Below are positions 35,187-44,308 of a DNA stretch of 64,000 nt, one piece after another (the first letter of the stretch is position 1; each line of letters opens with the position of its first letter). The translations under genes were made by a program, and so were the position numbers. Where the stretch lies: contig JAOARW010000121.1 in assembly GCA_025210475.1 (NCBI GenBank), positions 1-64,000 of the forward strand, read 5' to 3'. This DNA is from Carboxylicivirga sp. (lineage in GTDB: Bacteria > Bacteroidota > Bacteroidia > Bacteroidales > Marinilabiliaceae). The notes under the pieces are model-generated. The model searched no databases, was not told the DNA's origin, and saw only the letters and a list, made by a program, of their open reading frames with translations.

Positions 35187-36038
35187 ATGAGTTTGGATAT
35201 GAAAGACTTAATGATCAACATAAAAGGTTCGCTGTTTTCATTGGAAGAACCTGTGGTAATGGGAATTTTGAATATTACACCCGATTCATTTTTTGATGGC
35301 GGTAAATATCAATTGCAAAAGGATATTGAGAGAAGATGTGAGCAGATTTTAGAAGAAGGCGGTCAAATAATAGATGTGGGTGCTTATTCTTCAAGGCCGG
35401 GCGCATATGATGTGTCGGAGGGAGAGGAGTTAAAACGTCTCAGCGAAGCACTTGGGTGGATACGAAAAAAATATCCGGATGTAATCATTTCAGTCGATAC
35501 TTTTCGGGCTACCGTCAGTGAAGTGGTTGTAAATGATTTTGGCGTCGATATCATCAATGATATATCCGGAGGATTAATGGATGAGCGAATGCCGGAGGTA
35601 ATTGGGCAGTTAGGTGTTCCTTACATTCTTATGCACATGAAAGGGACGCCTCAAAATATGCAAATGAATCCACATTACGATAACCTGTTTGGTGAGGTAT
35701 CATATTTCTTCTCATCGCAGATAAAAAAGATGAGATCCCATGGTGTAAAAGATATCATTCTCGATCCGGGCTTTGGTTTTGGTAAAACCATCGATCATAA
35801 TTATGAACTTTTACGTGAATTAAAACAATTCGATTTATTTGAATTGCCAATGTTGGTTGGTGTATCGCGTAAGTCGATGATATATAAGCTTCTTGATGTT
35901 GCGCCGCAAGATGCATTAAACGGTACAACCGCATTAAATACGGTGGCATTATTGAATGGTGCTAATATTTTAAGGGTGCATGATGTAAAAGAAGCCGCAG
36001 AATGTATTAATTTAGTGCGTCAACTTAAAAAAGCCTGA
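35187..36038 (+). CDS. folP: Dihydropteroate synthase
   Basis: A 283-residue protein with the DHPS signature: VMGILNITPDSFFDGG, then IIDVGAYSSRPGA, a SVDTF strand, FGVDIINDISGG, LMHMKGTP, ILDPGFGFGKT and VGVSRKSM near the C-terminus. It joins p-aminobenzoate to the pterin pyrophosphate in folate synthesis. I chose the ATG at 35187; a second ATG 12 bases later is also possible. It is 7 bases from cdaA, an arrangement common in Bacteroidota. Confidence 0.95.
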   Translation: MSLDMKDLMINIKGSLFSLEEPVVMGILNITPDSFFDGGKYQLQKDIERRCEQILEEGGQIIDVGAYSSRPGAYDVSEGEELKRLSEALGWIRKKYPDVIISVDTFRATVSEVVVNDFGVDIINDISGGLMDERMPEVIGQLGVPYILMHMKGTPQNMQMNPHYDNLFGEVSYFFSSQIKKMRSHGVKDIILDPGFGFGKTIDHNYELLRELKQFDLFELPMLVGVSRKSMIYKLLDVAPQDALNGTTALNTVALLNGANILRVHDVKEAAECINLVRQLKKA

Positions 36039-36045
36039 TTACCGA

Positions 36046-36813
36046 ATGACTTTTCTGGATATACGCCTTATTGATTTAGTCGACATTGTGTTGGTGGCTT
36101 ATCTGATGTTTCGCATCTATAAGTTAATCCGAGGCACAGTGGCATTAAATATTATGATTGGTGTAGCTGCTTTTGGTTTGTTTTGGTTTATCATCAACAT
36201 CTTCAATATGCAGCTTTCAACCAGTATTATGGATAAGGTGGTGAGTGTTGGTGTTATTGCTTTTATTGTTGTGTTTCAGCAAGAGATTAGGCGGTTTTTA
36301 CTATTGCTCGGATCGCGTTATAATGTTACAAATCGCTTTTCGATGGAAAAGGTTTTTATGTCGCAATCAAAAGGCATGATGAACATTTATAACAAACCGG
36401 TGGTTAGGGCATGTATGTCACTGGCCAAGACTAAGACCGGGGCATTGATTGTTATTACCAAAGATTCGGAGTTGCTCGACTATGTGCAGACGGGTGAGCT
36501 AATCAATGGTGTTATATCCTCGCAGTTGCTCGAAAATATATTTTTTAAGAACAGCCCTTTGCACGATGGTGCTGTAATTATTACGGGCAATAAAATAAAA
36601 GCGGCCGGGTGTATCTTGCCAGTATCGCAAAATACAGATTTGCCCAAACGTGTTGGCTTAAGGCATCGGGCAGCAATGGGGATAACCGAATCAACCGATG
36701 CGCAGGCGATTGTTGTGTCTGAGGAAACGGGACGAATCTCTTTCTTTAGTAAAGGGAAAATGGAAATGGGTGTTACGGATGAGGAATTACAAGAGTATTT
36801 GAATCAGTCTTAA
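36046..36813 (+). CDS. cdaA: Diadenylate cyclase CdaA
   Basis: A 255-residue membrane enzyme with three N-terminal helices (about 8-75) and a DAC domain. Motifs are FFKNSPLHDGAVII (with Asp-Gly-Ala) and LRHRAAMGITE (with Arg-His-Arg), the two catalytic motifs that join two ATP into cyclic di-AMP. This second messenger controls turgor and potassium uptake. It follows folP by 7 bases and is followed by a TIGR01777 gene after 33 bases. Confidence 0.93.
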   Translation: MTFLDIRLIDLVDIVLVAYLMFRIYKLIRGTVALNIMIGVAAFGLFWFIINIFNMQLSTSIMDKVVSVGVIAFIVVFQQEIRRFLLLLGSRYNVTNRFSMEKVFMSQSKGMMNIYNKPVVRACMSLAKTKTGALIVITKDSELLDYVQTGELINGVISSQLLENIFFKNSPLHDGAVIITGNKIKAAGCILPVSQNTDLPKRVGLRHRAAMGITESTDAQAIVVSEETGRISFFSKGKMEMGVTDEELQEYLNQS

Positions 36814-36846
36814 CATCGAACAAGAATTTTTAAAGTTTAAATAATT

Positions 36847-37731
36847 ATGCCGCAGGAGGCTCGAAATAATAAAGTTGCCATTAGTGGAGCAACCGGATTC
36901 ATTGGGAAAAGATTGGGTCAGTTTTTGGAAACCAATGGATTTGAGGTGGTGCGTTTAAAACGAATGCATTTTAAGGAGAATGCGGAGAATCTGGCTGAAC
37001 GAATTAAAGGATGTTCCATTGTGGTTAACCTGGCCGGTGCACCTGTGGCCGGAAAAAAATGGACAGAAGCCTATAAGCGTGAAATATTGGGCAGCCGTAT
37101 TGATACTACCCAAAAGCTCGTTGATGCAATTCATGAAATGAATACCAAGCCTGATTTGCTCATCTCTTCGTCGGCAGTAGGTATTTACGATACCTACGAA
37201 GTACATGATGAGTTTTCTACCAATTATGCTGATGATTTTCTGGGAGATGTTTGCAAGCAATGGGAGTCGAAAGCGGTTAGTGTTCAAACGATAGATAATG
37301 TGCGATTGTGCATCGTTCGTTTGGGAGTTGTTTTGGGAAGAGAGGCTGGCGCATTTCCAAAGATGTTAAAGCCTTTTAAAATGGGCTTCGGAGCTAAGCT
37401 AGGCGACGGCTATCAGGTGTTTCCGTTTATCCATATTAAAGATGTATTGAGTGCGTTTTGGTATCTGATGCAACGCGAAGCATCAAGTGGCATCTATAAT
37501 TTGGTGGCGCCACAAATGTTGTCCAACCAGGAAATAACAAATGCTTTGCAGCAAAGAACTCGAAAATCGTTTATGCCATTTGTACCGGCTGCTGCTTTAA
37601 AGGCCTTATATGGCGAAGGAGCCAATATGCTTTTACAAGGGCAAAAGGTATTACCCAAACGATTACAACAAGATAATTTTCATTTTGCTTATCCCGATTT
37701 TGAATCGGTGCTGGATGATTTACTCGATTAA
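36847..37731 (+). CDS. TIGR01777-family SDR/epimerase-like protein
   Basis: The 294-residue protein has a Rossmann start ISGATGFIGKRLGQFL (residues 13-28), VVNLAGAPVAGKKW, SSSAVGIY and the typical C-terminal domain with YNLVAPQMLSNQEIT. These are marks of the TIGR01777 (YfcH-like) family of extended short-chain dehydrogenases, whose substrates are not well known. It is probably cytoplasmic. It ends by overlapping the convergent hemolysin III gene by 4 bases. Confidence 0.85.
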   Translation: MPQEARNNKVAISGATGFIGKRLGQFLETNGFEVVRLKRMHFKENAENLAERIKGCSIVVNLAGAPVAGKKWTEAYKREILGSRIDTTQKLVDAIHEMNTKPDLLISSSAVGIYDTYEVHDEFSTNYADDFLGDVCKQWESKAVSVQTIDNVRLCIVRLGVVLGREAGAFPKMLKPFKMGFGAKLGDGYQVFPFIHIKDVLSAFWYLMQREASSGIYNLVAPQMLSNQEITNALQQRTRKSFMPFVPAAALKALYGEGANMLLQGQKVLPKRLQQDNFHFAYPDFESVLDDLLD

Positions 37732-38357
37732 AGATGCCAGTAAATGGCATGGAAATGCGAATAAGCTCCGGCTAAAACAAATAGGTGAAAGATGGCGTGA
37801 TTCAATGGAATTTTTTTAATCTGGTACAAAACGGCACCCAAGGTATAGAAAAAACCACCTATTGAAAGCCACCATAAGCACTCAGTTGTCAGATGATTGA
37901 TAAGGGGGTTGATGGCAATAACCACGATCCATCCCAATAATACATAACTAATGGTTGAAAGTAATTTGTATCGACCTGTATAAAACAGCTTTAGTACGAT
38001 GCCGGCAATGGCTAACAACCAAACTCCAGCTAAAAGGGCATAGGCCCATGTGTTTGCAATTCCCAGTATTAAAAACGGAAGGTAAGAACCGGCAATCATC
38101 AGGTAGATGGCACAATGATCAAATACTTTAAGCTTTAAACGACGAGCCGGATTTTTTTCGGAATGGTAAAGCGTTGAGGCTATAAACAAAGCAATGATAC
38201 AGGCTCCGTAAACAATGTACACGCTATATTCAAGTGTTGATGTGGATTTAACAAGTAAAGAAATCAATGCTATGATTCCAAGAAAAATTCCACACAAATG
38301 GGAGTAGATATTAATTTTTTCTTCCAGTGGACTATAGGTGTTAGGTTGTAAAGGCAT
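37728..38357 (-). CDS. Hemolysin III/PAQR-family membrane protein
   Basis: A 209-residue protein with seven hydrophobic helices and the family motifs NIYSHLCGIFLG, STLYHSEKN and FDHCAIYLMIAGSYLPF, with a final HAIFHLFVLAGAYSHF. The conserved His and Asp residues are thought to bind a metal. Despite the name, most members are not shown to be haemolysins; they relate to PAQR receptors and membrane homeostasis. It converges with the TIGR01777 gene. Confidence 0.9.
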   Translation of the reverse strand: MPLQPNTYSPLEEKINIYSHLCGIFLGIIALISLLVKSTSTLEYSVYIVYGACIIALFIASTLYHSEKNPARRLKLKVFDHCAIYLMIAGSYLPFLILGIANTWAYALLAGVWLLAIAGIVLKLFYTGRYKLLSTISYVLLGWIVVIAINPLINHLTTECLWWLSIGGFFYTLGAVLYQIKKIPLNHAIFHLFVLAGAYSHFHAIYWHL

Positions 38358-38451
38358 TTTTTATTTCAAAAATAGATCAATATCCCGAACCTGCAACAGA
38401 AATTATGATTGGCAGAGGCAATCAAAATAGAATAACATAACGTAATGGAAA

Positions 38452-38487
38452 AGAAAAATCCTCTAAAGATCTTGGCTTTAGAGGATT
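38452..38487 (-). terminator. Terminator after the GH13 gene
   Basis: AATCCTCTAAAG (38458-38469) pairs with CTTTAGAGGATT (38476-38487). On the minus strand a TTTTTCTTTT run follows. Confidence 0.85.
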
Positions 38488-38497
38488 CTGATATCAA

Positions 38498-40357
38498 TTA
38501 TTTAAGTTTGTAAATAAACGATTCAAGCGGTTTTAAAGCACACTCAATGGTTCCTGCTCCGTTCTTAACCTTCAATGTATTGGGTTTACCATATAACACA
38601 TCACTAACTGGGTAATTGCCATCTTTTAGTTGCCAGTCATTTATTACTTCTTTTGGTAATTTTAGTTGAAAGGCTGTTGTTTCATTGGGTTTAAAATTAG
38701 AGGTAATTACTAACTTTTCATTATCACTCCAACGCACGAAAGAGAAGTTTTTGTCACTATAGTTATTGTTTGCATTTCGATTGTAGGAGTGAATTTCGCG
38801 ATAATGGCCCATTAGTGCCGGGCTACTCGCTGAGAATGAAAGCAGGCGTTTGTAGAAGTCTCTCAACTCTTTCTCTTCTTTGCTTAATTGCCCACCGTCA
38901 AAAGCTCCTTTATTCATCCAACGCTGATGATGGGGGACGCCTATATAATCAAAGATACTGGTACGACTATGTGTTCCAAATCCTGCATCTTCAGCTCCGG
39001 GTTCACCAACTTCCTGACCGAAATAAAGCATTGTAGGCGATGTGCTGATACAGGTGGATACAACCATGGCAGGTTTTCCTTTTTGTGCATTACCTGCAAA
39101 TTCAGGGCTGGCTATTCGTTGCTCGTCATGATTTTCAAGAAAGTGCAACATGTGATGTTCGATATCATTTAATCCATCCTGGATAGCTGGCAGGTTGTCG
39201 GTTAAGCCACGGCCTTGCATAATGTGTTTTAAAGTGTCGTATAGTTCTACTTTATCGTATAAATAATCCATTTTTCCTTTATGGATATAATCACGATAAA
39301 GGTTTGGATTATACACTTCTGCCAATAGAAAAGCATCTGGATTAGCCATTTTAATGGATGAATTCATAAAGCTCCAGAACTCAACCGGTACCATCTCAGC
39401 CATGTCGAAACGAAAACCATCAACACCCATATTGGTCCAGAATATGGCAATGTCACGAAATTTAGTCCAGGAATCGGGCAGTGTTTTGTTTTGCCAAAAT
39501 TCATAATGTGCTTTGTAATCCTTTTGCTCAAAGTTTAAAGGTAACTCGGGGAAATCTTTGGATCCATCAGGGCGAACGCCATAATTAATCTTTACCGTTT
39601 CGTACCAATCGTAATGATTCGGTTGTGCCAATCTAGAACCATTGCCCGTCCATTTTGCCGGCGTTTCGTCGAAAAGTCCGTCGGCAAGAGGGTGTGCTTC
39701 CCCGCCTAAAGGTCGGTAATTGTTTTCTGGCTTCGGAACCTTAAACGATTGTCCGGGAATGTAGTAAAAGTTATTGTTAAGGGCGTATTCTGCCGAAGTA
39801 TCATCCTTGGCGCCAAAGTCAGTAACACCATTCGGATTGTTTTTACCTTCGTAATGACGAGCTACGTGGTTAGGCACGATGTCAATCAGAACTTTCATGC
39901 CATGCTTGTGCGTACGCTCAATTAAGGCTTTGAATTCTTCCAGGCGATTATTCGGGTCAACCGCTAAATCCGGATTAACGCTGTAATAATCTTTAACCGC
40001 GTATGGCGATCCGGCACGACCTTTTACCACATCCGGATCATCATTAGGGATCCCGAAAGCGGTATAATCGCCTATCACAGCATGGTGAGGAACACCAGTA
40101 TACCAAATGTGTGTTACCCCCAAATCTTTAATTTCGGCTAAGGCCTTATCGGTGAAATCATTAAATTTTCCTACCCCATTTTCTTCAATGGTGCCCCATG
40201 CTTTATTAGTGGAATTGGTATTGCCAAACAGGCGCGTGAAAACTTGGTAAACAACAGCTTTTCCTTCAGTTTGTTTTTGCTCCTCTGAGTTTTGCTTCGA
40301 TTGACAAGCAATCAGTGCGATCGCGAGGAAAAAGACAGAAAGTACTTTTTGATACAT
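38498..40357 (-). CDS. GH13 alpha-amylase-family lipoprotein
   Basis: A 619-residue lipoprotein starting MYQKVLSVFFLAIALIACQS, so it is anchored in a membrane. GH13 regions are clear: LIDIVPNHVAR (region I), GFRFDMAEMVPV (II, catalytic Asp), LLAEVYNP (III, catalytic Glu) and FLENHDEQR (IV). The long insert with GKNNPNGVTDFGAKDD is typical of Bacteroidota outer-membrane amylases. A C-terminal beta domain closes the protein. It would cut alpha-glucans such as starch or glycogen. I chose the ATG at 40357 because it begins the lipoprotein signal. No SusCD genes are near. Confidence 0.9.
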   Translation of the reverse strand: MYQKVLSVFFLAIALIACQSKQNSEEQKQTEGKAVVYQVFTRLFGNTNSTNKAWGTIEENGVGKFNDFTDKALAEIKDLGVTHIWYTGVPHHAVIGDYTAFGIPNDDPDVVKGRAGSPYAVKDYYSVNPDLAVDPNNRLEEFKALIERTHKHGMKVLIDIVPNHVARHYEGKNNPNGVTDFGAKDDTSAEYALNNNFYYIPGQSFKVPKPENNYRPLGGEAHPLADGLFDETPAKWTGNGSRLAQPNHYDWYETVKINYGVRPDGSKDFPELPLNFEQKDYKAHYEFWQNKTLPDSWTKFRDIAIFWTNMGVDGFRFDMAEMVPVEFWSFMNSSIKMANPDAFLLAEVYNPNLYRDYIHKGKMDYLYDKVELYDTLKHIMQGRGLTDNLPAIQDGLNDIEHHMLHFLENHDEQRIASPEFAGNAQKGKPAMVVSTCISTSPTMLYFGQEVGEPGAEDAGFGTHSRTSIFDYIGVPHHQRWMNKGAFDGGQLSKEEKELRDFYKRLLSFSASSPALMGHYREIHSYNRNANNNYSDKNFSFVRWSDNEKLVITSNFKPNETTAFQLKLPKEVINDWQLKDGNYPVSDVLYGKPNTLKVKNGAGTIECALKPLESFIYKLK

Positions 40358-40735
40358 ATATGAATTTGTTAGTTTGTTTCGGATTACCACATTCAAATTA
40401 GTGCCATTCAATCAGCTATGCAATTTACAAATAGGAGTTTAAAAGTATAGGATCATGGTTGACTGGGAAATTCAACTTTATCAAATAATTCATTTTTCAT
40501 TGTTGTTTATTAGTCAGGATATCAGAATTATAAGGTGTGTGGGTGATGGATTTTATAATTGTGATTTTTGTTGTTTTTAAGCCATGAAATTCATAGTCGT
40601 GAAAATGCAAACGTTTTCGATTTTAAGGGACAAAAAGTCTAATGCAATGGATTATTGTGTTTCGATGTGTCAGGTGCACCAATCATTAATTGAATTATTT
40701 TATCTTAGCGCCTTCAATTAAAAATACATTAAACA
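40358..40735. other. Divergent gene-free region between GH13 and MaoC genes
   Basis: No gene is seen. TGCAAACGTTTTCGA (40606-40620) contains a CAAACGTTT core like the operators of LacI-family regulators, about 250 bases before the amylase start; no such regulator is in the window. TATCTTAG near 40700 may serve as a -7 element for the MaoC gene. Confidence 0.35.
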
Positions 40736-41203
40736 ATGAGTAAAGTAGTAATTAAGAGTTTTGATGAATTAGAAAAGTTAATCGGCTCAGAGCTTGGTGT
40801 GTCGGATTATCATGAATTTACTCAAGAACAAATTAACCTATTTGCTGACGCAACATTAGATCATCAGTGGATTCACACCGATGTGGAGAAGGCAAAAACA
40901 GAATCTCCATTTGGCAATACCATCGCACACGGTTACCTAACCATCTCGATTTTACCTCATTTGTGGAATCAGATTGTAGATGTTCAAAACCTGAAAATGC
41001 AGGTGAACTATGGTATTGAAAAACTAAAGTTTAATGCTCCGGTATTGGTTAACAACAAAGTACGCTTGCATGCTAAAGTTAACAATGTTATCAACTTACG
41101 AGGTGTTACTAAAGCTAATATTGGTATTAAATTGGAGATTGAAGGCAACCGAAAGCCAGCTTACGAAGGAGAAATTGTATTCCTTTACCACTTCAATGCA
41201 TAA
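40736..41203 (+). CDS. MaoC-family (R)-specific enoyl hydratase-like protein
   Basis: A 155-residue hot-dog-fold protein with the hydratase motif: FADATLDHQWIHTDVEKA, then PFGNTIAHGYLTISILP. The Asp and His of the first motif are the catalytic pair. Such proteins hydrate trans-2-enoyl-CoA (or ACP) in fatty-acid metabolism. It is monocistronic with its own terminator. The exact acyl substrate is not known. Confidence 0.88.
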   Translation: MSKVVIKSFDELEKLIGSELGVSDYHEFTQEQINLFADATLDHQWIHTDVEKAKTESPFGNTIAHGYLTISILPHLWNQIVDVQNLKMQVNYGIEKLKFNAPVLVNNKVRLHAKVNNVINLRGVTKANIGIKLEIEGNRKPAYEGEIVFLYHFNA

Positions 41204-41225
41204 TCAAAAACAATGCTATATAAGG

Positions 41226-41253
41226 AAGGTGCCCAAAAAAGGCACCTTTTTTA
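41226..41253 (+). terminator. Terminator after the MaoC gene
   Basis: AAGGTGCC and GGCACCTT form a stem with a seven-base loop and a following T-run. Confidence 0.88.
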
Positions 41254-41307
41254 TTCAATAAATTCCCAGAGGATTGCCTCTGGGATAGATGACTTTAAGA
41301 GTTATCT

Positions 41308-42459
41308 TTATTTATATTGAAATATGGCTTTTTCGAGGCGTTTGAGGCCTTCTTCCATTTGGTCTGTCGCCAATGAAATTCGTATGTATTCTTCGGCACC
41401 AAACGCAATTCCGGGGATAACTACAACGCCATTCTCCATCGATGCAGTTTCGATGCAAAATTCCTTAATTTGACTGGCCGGAACAATACCATCCAGTTTA
41501 GGAAAAATATAGAAGCTTCCACGCGGCTGTTCAAACGGAATCTGATGTTTGTTTAAGAAACGAACAACTAAATCGCGATTAGCTTTCAATTGATTTTGAT
41601 ATTCATTTATTGTAGCTAGTGTTTTACCCTCAACCACCGGTATTGCGGCGAATTGGTTGTTAGTAGGTGGAGTGCTGATAATGGTTGCGTTATTGGATGT
41701 AAACGCTTTGGCCAATTGTTTATTACGGGTAATTAACCAGCCTACACGCAGACCGGCTGCAGCGCCGCTTTTGGAAATGCCATCGGCAATAATGGTTCGT
41801 TCAAAATATTTTGAAAAGGATTGATGAGCTTCTCCTTCATAAACCAGTGATGCATATATTTCATCGGAAATGACATAACCATGACTGAGTTGTTGATTTA
41901 ATAGATTGGCCAGTTCCCTTAATTCCGATTCGTTAAAAACTTTACCTGTGGGATTGGATGGCGAGTTTAAAATCAGGACGTCATCGGATTGAATCAAATG
42001 ACTTAATGCCGCTAGGTTAATGCTAAAATCATCGTTTAAGGGATAGCATATTACTTCCATGTTAAATTCAGCCGGTATTTTTTTATAAATACCAAAATGA
42101 ATGGACGGAATCAGAACGCGTTTGGCACCAAGTTTATGAAGAGTTTTAATGGAAGTGTAAATTGCATTTTGTACACCTATAGTAATAACTACATTATCCG
42201 TATTATAATCGAAACCATCCAATCGTTTTTGCTTATTGGCAACCGCTTCTCTTAGTACAGGCAGTCCGGCATTTTGAGTATAGGAGCTGCCGCCTGAATG
42301 CCAGTTCTTACACAAGGTCTCGTATATTTGATCATCCACCTTAAAGTTTTTTAGCTCGCCCAAACCCAGGCTTATTCCGGTTTTGTGTTTGGCCAGGTTA
42401 ACTTCTCTGATGGCAGGTAGTGGAAAATTAGTATTGGCTAATCGTTCATCAATAAACAT
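41308..42459 (-). CDS. PLP-dependent class I/II aminotransferase
   Basis: A 383-residue fold-type I enzyme. It has NSPSNPTGKVFNESEL (cofactor and substrate contacts), YVISDEIYASLVYEG (Asp-Glu-x-Tyr) and the lysine motif GISKSGAAAGLRVGW, where the Lys binds PLP; ISLATDQMEEGL near the end holds the substrate Arg region. It resembles aspartate or aromatic aminotransferases. The amino acid cannot be decided from the sequence. It lies after the rubrerythrin gene, separated by a terminator, so it is likely transcribed alone. Confidence 0.88.
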   Translation of the reverse strand: MFIDERLANTNFPLPAIREVNLAKHKTGISLGLGELKNFKVDDQIYETLCKNWHSGGSSYTQNAGLPVLREAVANKQKRLDGFDYNTDNVVITIGVQNAIYTSIKTLHKLGAKRVLIPSIHFGIYKKIPAEFNMEVICYPLNDDFSINLAALSHLIQSDDVLILNSPSNPTGKVFNESELRELANLLNQQLSHGYVISDEIYASLVYEGEAHQSFSKYFERTIIADGISKSGAAAGLRVGWLITRNKQLAKAFTSNNATIISTPPTNNQFAAIPVVEGKTLATINEYQNQLKANRDLVVRFLNKHQIPFEQPRGSFYIFPKLDGIVPASQIKEFCIETASMENGVVVIPGIAFGAEEYIRISLATDQMEEGLKRLEKAIFQYK

Positions 42460-42504
42460 GCTTATCTTTTTAGTGGTGACAAAACTAAAGGCTTTGGTTT
42501 AAAA

Positions 42505-42536
42505 ATAAAAAAGAGGGCAACTTTAAAAGTGCCCTC
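42505..42536 (-). terminator. Terminator after rubrerythrin
   Basis: GAGGGCAACTT pairs with AAAGTGCCCTC; on the minus strand a TTTTTTATTTTT run follows. Confidence 0.85.
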
Positions 42537-42563
42537 AGGTATGCCAATACTTAACTCTGCGGT

Positions 42564-43139
42564 TTAGTAATTGGGTTCGTTTATTTCAAAATAAGCTTGT
42601 GAGTGCAGGCAGGCAGGACATGTTTTTGGTGCTTTAGTACCTTCATGAATAAATCCACAATTACGACACATCCACGTTACTTTGCCGTCTTTTTCAAATA
42701 CTTTTCCTTCTTCCAGGTTTTTGTAAAGTTTACGGTAGCGAGCTTCGTGATGCGCTTCTACCTTAGCAATCATTTTAAATGCCACAGCTACTTCTTTAAA
42801 ACCTTCTTCTTCTGCTATTTTAGCAAATTCAGGATAAAGCTCTGTCCACTCTTCATTCTCTCCATCAGCCGCAGCTTGCAGGTTGGCTTTTGTATCGCCA
42901 ATAATACCAGCAGGGTATGTGGCCGTAATTTCCACCATTCCACCTTCCAAAAACTTGAAGAAGCGCTTTGCATGTTCGCGTTCTTGTTCTGCAGTTTCTA
43001 AGAAGATGGCAGATATTTGTTCTAAACCTTCTTTTTTAGCTTGCTTGGCAAAATAAGTGTATCGGTTACGAGCCTGTGATTCACCAGCAAAGGCTTTTAA
43101 TAGGTTTTGTTCAGTTTGTGTTCCTTTTAAGCTATTCAT
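42564..43139 (-). CDS. Rubrerythrin
   Basis: A 191-residue iron protein of standard length. The N-terminal four-helix bundle carries the di-iron ligands in FAGESQARNRY, EQEREHAKRF and KVEAHHEARYRKLY. The C-terminal rubredoxin domain has Cys-x-x-Cys pairs in WMCRNCGF and KTCPACLHS. Rubrerythrin reduces hydrogen peroxide in anaerobes using electrons from rubredoxin. The flavin reductase-rubredoxin fusion upstream, 112 bases away on the same strand, could be its electron donor. Confidence 0.95.
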   Translation of the reverse strand: MNSLKGTQTEQNLLKAFAGESQARNRYTYFAKQAKKEGLEQISAIFLETAEQEREHAKRFFKFLEGGMVEITATYPAGIIGDTKANLQAAADGENEEWTELYPEFAKIAEEEGFKEVAVAFKMIAKVEAHHEARYRKLYKNLEEGKVFEKDGKVTWMCRNCGFIHEGTKAPKTCPACLHSQAYFEINEPNY

Positions 43140-43251
43140 TTTGTCTGTAATTTATGAAAAATTGGGATCGGTTAATACAAAAATAGAATATTGGATTAAT
43201 AATCTTTGTTGTTCGGCTAATTTAGGTTGCCTCTAAATATGGGTGAGGAAA

Positions 43252-43947
43252 TCAAACAGTGTCAAACATATCCTTACCGGCACCACAAGTCGGGCAAGTC
43301 CAGTCGTCCGGAAGATCACTAAAGTCAGTGTTGGGAGGAATACCGTTTTCGGGATCTCCAGCTTCAGGATCATAAACATGACCACAAGCCAGGCATTTGT
43401 GTTGAATGTTTGTGTTGTCTGTCGTTTCAGTAAATTTAGATTCATCAATGTAGGTTGGCGCATTTTTGGGTGCTTTACCTTTTTTAACTTCATGATAAAA
43501 GGCATAGGTGAGAGGTTCTGCCTTTTTGTCGATTAAACCATTGTTTTCGATGTTGGCTATAAACAGGATATGAGAACCTACATCAAGGGTTTTTGTTACC
43601 CGACAATCAAACCAGGCAATGCAATCTTCCGTAACGATAGGTGCACCCGTCGCTGAGTATTCGTGTTCAATCGATTCAAACTTATCGACATCTTTACCAC
43701 TTTGATAACCGAACAAGCCAATCGTTTCGGGTTTAGCTGTTTTTTTTAGGATTGAAATTGAAAAGGCTTTACTCTCCGAAATCAGTTGGCAGGTGTAATT
43801 ATCTTTACTGCAGCTGATAGCAATTTGAGGCGGTTCTGAAGTAACCTGAAAAGCCGTGTTTGCGATGTAGGCATTTAATTTGTTTCCGCTTTTGCTCGAG
43901 ATGACGTATAAACCATAGGTAATTTTAAAGAAGGCTTGTAGATTCAT
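43252..43947 (-). CDS. Flavin reductase-rubredoxin fusion (high-molecular-weight rubredoxin type)
   Basis: A 231-residue protein. The first 165 residues are a flavin reductase-like FMN-binding barrel: TYGLYVISSKSGNKLNAYIANTA, and CSKDNYTCQLI near residue 50. The C-terminal 50 residues are a rubredoxin, with CLACGHVYDPEAGD and DDWTCPTCGAGKDMF giving the four iron-binding Cys. Such fusions pass electrons from NAD(P)H to rubrerythrin or oxygen-reducing flavoproteins. Placement next to rubrerythrin supports a peroxide or oxygen defence role. Confidence 0.9.
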   Translation of the reverse strand: MNLQAFFKITYGLYVISSKSGNKLNAYIANTAFQVTSEPPQIAISCSKDNYTCQLISESKAFSISILKKTAKPETIGLFGYQSGKDVDKFESIEHEYSATGAPIVTEDCIAWFDCRVTKTLDVGSHILFIANIENNGLIDKKAEPLTYAFYHEVKKGKAPKNAPTYIDESKFTETTDNTNIQHKCLACGHVYDPEAGDPENGIPPNTDFSDLPDDWTCPTCGAGKDMFDTV

Positions 43948-44308
43948 TGGGATTTAGCTTTGTTCATTATAGTCTGTTATTCAATTTACTAATATGAATC
44001 TGATTAATAAAGTCATGGCAATGTTTTTATTGCGATAATAAAATACCTTTTAATCTTTTAATGTGGTTGTGAAATAATTCTTACTGATGAGTTAATTACT
44101 AATAGTTTTAGGCAGAGGGTTTTCGGAAGTCAAGGTCGTAAGTGATTATCCTTGTTTAGAATAAGTGTAAATAGTTAATGAATAACTAATGTCATTATTT
44201 CAGGATTATTCAAAAGCTATATTTACCTTTGAAAATTCTTAAAACTAAGAGCCGAAAAGCTCAAAACCTTTGGTCTCAGTTACTATAACTAAGTAATCGA
44301 TTGTTATA
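43948..44308. other. Divergent gene-free region before nfnA
   Basis: No gene is seen. TACCTTTG (44224-44231) matches the -7 pattern TAnnTTTG for the NfnAB operon, about 80 bases before its start, but no TTTG stands at the expected upstream distance. Confidence 0.4.
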
